Below, piece by piece: positions 5,065 through 6,634 of a stretch of 6,634 nt of DNA. A program made the translations under genes and the position numbers. Positions within the stretch are counted from its first letter, which is position 1, and each line of letters opens with the position of its first letter. This DNA comes from Treponema sp. (lineage in GTDB: Bacteria; Spirochaetota; Spirochaetia; Treponematales; Breznakiellaceae). Under the pieces are notes generated by a model that worked only from the letters and a program-made list of their open reading frames with translations, did not search any database and was not told the origin of the DNA. The stretch is taken from positions 1-6,634 of the forward strand of contig JAISMQ010000123.1 of NCBI GenBank assembly GCA_031276685.1, in the 5' to 3' direction.

Positions 5065-5898
5065 GTGGCCTTTAGTTTTGCCGGTATATTCAGGCGCATA
5101 GCCGTGAATGTCAGTCTGTACGGCGGTTTTGCGAAAACATCGTTTAGGGGCATGGCGATATACCGATCGGCATATTGGCTGGGGCTTGTCGCCCAGTGGC
5201 TTAGCTACGGCGTAACGTTTATAACGCTGTTCATCGTGGTGGATAATTTCAACGTGCTTGGGGGCTGGAAAAGCGAGGAAGTTCTTTTTCTCTACGCGAT
5301 GAACCTTCTTTCGTATGCGCTGGCGGCCCTGTTCTTCTTCGGGCCCTGTACGGGCTTAAGCGGCAAGATACGCAGCGGGGAATTCGACGCGGCCCTGACA
5401 AAGCCTGTAAGCCCCCTTGTTCACGAGATGCTCAACGGGTTTAACCCCGGCTATGTCAGCCATATAACGCTTTCCGTCGCGGTCATGGTTGTGGCGGTGC
5501 GGCGGCTTCACGTGGCGTTCAATTTCCCCTTCGTCCTGACCCTTCTTGCCATGCTGTTCGGTGCAGCGCTGGTCCAGGCCGCCCTGCTTGTGTTTGCCTC
5601 CGCCTGGGCGTTCTTTTTTATAAACGGCAACCCGTTTATGGGCATGATCTGGAGCTTTAAATCTTTCATCAACTATCCAATCCCAATTTACCCCGTTGTG
5701 ATACAGATCCTGCTTACGTTTCTGCCCCTGGCTTTTATGAATTATTATCCAAGCGCCATACTGCTAAACAGAACGGAGAACATGCTGTTTCCCCCGCTGT
5801 TGGGCTATTTGACCCCCCTGGTCGGGATCACGGCGTTTGTGTTGAGCGTAGCCTTCTGGAATTTTGCGCTTTCGCGCTACCAGAGTACCGGAACCTGA
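5065..5898 (+). CDS. ABC-2 type transporter permease, second subunit (COG3694/DUF990-like)
   Basis: The protein has 277 residues and starts at GTG 5065, three bases after the preceding stop. GGGGGA (5053-5058) gives a plausible ribosome binding site with six bases of spacing. Membrane segments lie at about 37-59, 72-97, 131-147, 154-186, 205-228 and 245-270. The loop SGKIRSGEFDAALTKPVSPL (99-118) is the second coupling region and mirrors the IRDG...LLQP loop of the first permease. FINYPIPIYP (201-210) followed by FLPLAFMNYYPSAILL (219-234) is typical of COG3694/DUF990 permeases. In Bacteria this family usually sits beside COG4587 and COG4586 genes, which is exactly the arrangement here. The two permeases are only distantly alike, so the pore is probably a heterodimer. 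The substrate is not known and nothing nearby hints at it. Expression is probably coupled to the upstream permease because the ribosome ends and restarts within a few bases. Confidence 0.86.
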   Translation: MAFSFAGIFRRIAVNVSLYGGFAKTSFRGMAIYRSAYWLGLVAQWLSYGVTFITLFIVVDNFNVLGGWKSEEVLFLYAMNLLSYALAALFFFGPCTGLSGKIRSGEFDAALTKPVSPLVHEMLNGFNPGYVSHITLSVAVMVVAVRRLHVAFNFPFVLTLLAMLFGAALVQAALLVFASAWAFFFINGNPFMGMIWSFKSFINYPIPIYPVVIQILLTFLPLAFMNYYPSAILLNRTENMLFPPLLGYLTPLVGITAFVLSVAFWNFALSRYQSTGT

Positions 5899-5910
5899 AG
5901 GGGCCCGCCG

Positions 5911-6634
5911 ATGGCGTTTATCGAAGTTGACTGCGTATCCAAAAGTTACCGGATCGTAAAGAACCGGCCCGGAATTTTGGGCTCCGTGGCTTCTCTTTTT
6001 CACCGCGAGTACAACATAAAAAACGCCGTTGACAACATCTCGTTTTCCATCGGGCAGGGCGAGATCGTCGGGTATATCGGCCCCAACGGGGCCGGCAAGT
6101 CCACCACAATCAAGATGCTTTCCGGCGTGCTTATTCCCGACTCGGGGGAGATCCGGGTGGGCGGCATTGTTCCCTACCGGGAGCGGAAAAAGAACGCCAT
6201 GCGGATAGGCGTTGTTTTTGGCCAGAGGTCGCAGTTGTACTGGGACCTCCCCATCTCCGACACCTTTGGCCTTTTCCGCAGACTCTACGAGATCCCCGAT
6301 GATGTGTACGAGCATAACAAAAGGCTCTACGTGGAACTCCTTGGCATGGAGGACTTTATCGAACAGCCCGTGCGGCAGCTCAGCCTTGGGCAGAAGATGA
6401 AGGCCAACCTCGCCCTGGCGATGCTCCACAACCCGGACGTGCTGTACCTGGACGAGCCCACCATCGGCCTTGACGTGATGAGCAAACAGGTTTTGCGGCA
6501 GAGCATTGCCGCGCTGAACCGCGAAAAAAACACGACCATCATCCTGACCACCCACGACATGAACGATATAGAGGCCGTCTGCAAACGGCTTATCCTTATC
6601 GACAAGGGCCGTAAGCTTTTTGACGGGGGCCTTG
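5911..6634 (+). CDS. ABC transporter ATP-binding subunit (COG4586-like), truncated by the window end
   Basis: The first 241 codons are present and the frame runs off the window; relatives are about 320-340 residues, so roughly the last quarter is missing. ATG 5911 lies 12 bases after the second permease and has AAGGGG at 5898-5903 as ribosome binding site. All nucleotide-binding motifs are intact: Walker A GPNGAGKST at 57-65, Q-loop glutamine Q105 in FGQRSQL, signature LSLGQ at 157-161, Walker B VLYLDEPTIGLD at 177-188 with catalytic E182, and the H-loop histidine H215 in TTHD. The insertion NRPGILGSVASLFHREYN (18-35) between the first strand and the Walker A region is typical of COG4586. The protein should be a cytoplasmic ATPase homodimer that powers the two permeases. 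The missing C-terminus probably contains the family's extra domain. Confidence 0.93.
   Translation, partial: MAFIEVDCVSKSYRIVKNRPGILGSVASLFHREYNIKNAVDNISFSIGQGEIVGYIGPNGAGKSTTIKMLSGVLIPDSGEIRVGGIVPYRERKKNAMRIGVVFGQRSQLYWDLPISDTFGLFRRLYEIPDDVYEHNKRLYVELLGMEDFIEQPVRQLSLGQKMKANLALAMLHNPDVLYLDEPTIGLDVMSKQVLRQSIAALNREKNTTIILTTHDMNDIEAVCKRLILIDKGRKLFDGGL

Noticed and set aside
5764..6555. An open frame of 263 codons on the minus strand across the ATPase gene
   Set aside because: It is antisense to an ABC ATPase whose Walker A, signature, Walker B and H-loop are all intact.

Overview
The window most likely comes from a fairly GC-rich spirochaete, with a Treponema/Spirochaeta-type bacterium as the best guess. 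This rests on the gene neighbourhood (membrane M23 peptidase, bactofilin, YaaR, PSP1/RicT) and on a coiled-coil protein ending in a conserved FxxKEW tail that I associate with that group. No marker gene is present, so the assignment is an inference. Hand counts give about 62% GC in 2101-2220 and about 42% in 4261-4380, so composition is uneven.

Left part (1-3516, all + strand). The window opens in the last 69 codons of a 2-oxoacid:acceptor oxidoreductase gamma subunit. A gap of about 150 bases follows and carries a near-consensus sigma-70 promoter (TTGACA, 18-base spacer, TATACT). Behind it are four closely spaced genes that look like one operon: an M23 zinc endopeptidase anchored in the inner membrane, a bactofilin, a YaaR/DUF327 protein and a PSP1/RicT(YaaT) protein. 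The first two probably form a cell-wall shaping module, with the bactofilin scaffold in the cytoplasm and the peptidase in the periplasm. The last two match the yaaR and yaaT genes of Firmicutes. RicT in Bacillus is an Fe-S protein that helps RNase Y mature mRNA. The window thus joins a cytoskeleton/murein pair to an RNA-processing pair. The spacing is 11, 50 and 65 bases, and the last gap contains a perfect 8-bp GC hairpin.

Middle (3517-4263). One gene on the minus strand, convergent with the operon, encodes a coiled-coil protein with a PD-(D/E)XK nuclease-like fold. The expected catalytic Asp and Lys positions read Gly and Arg, so it may be a catalytically dead relative. The flanking gaps are short and I see no convincing intrinsic terminator in them.

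Right part (4264-6634, + strand). Two ABC-2 type permeases and an ATP-binding subunit, cut by the window end, form a compact exporter operon of the uncharacterised COG4587/COG3694/COG4586 type. Gaps are 3 and 12 bases and all three genes share one reading frame, so the two permeases are separated by a single in-frame TAG plus one codon.

I see no RNA genes, CRISPR array, insertion sequence or prophage. The most rewarding items are the mixed murein/RNA-processing operon, the extra cysteines of the RicT homologue and the altered active site of the nuclease-like protein.
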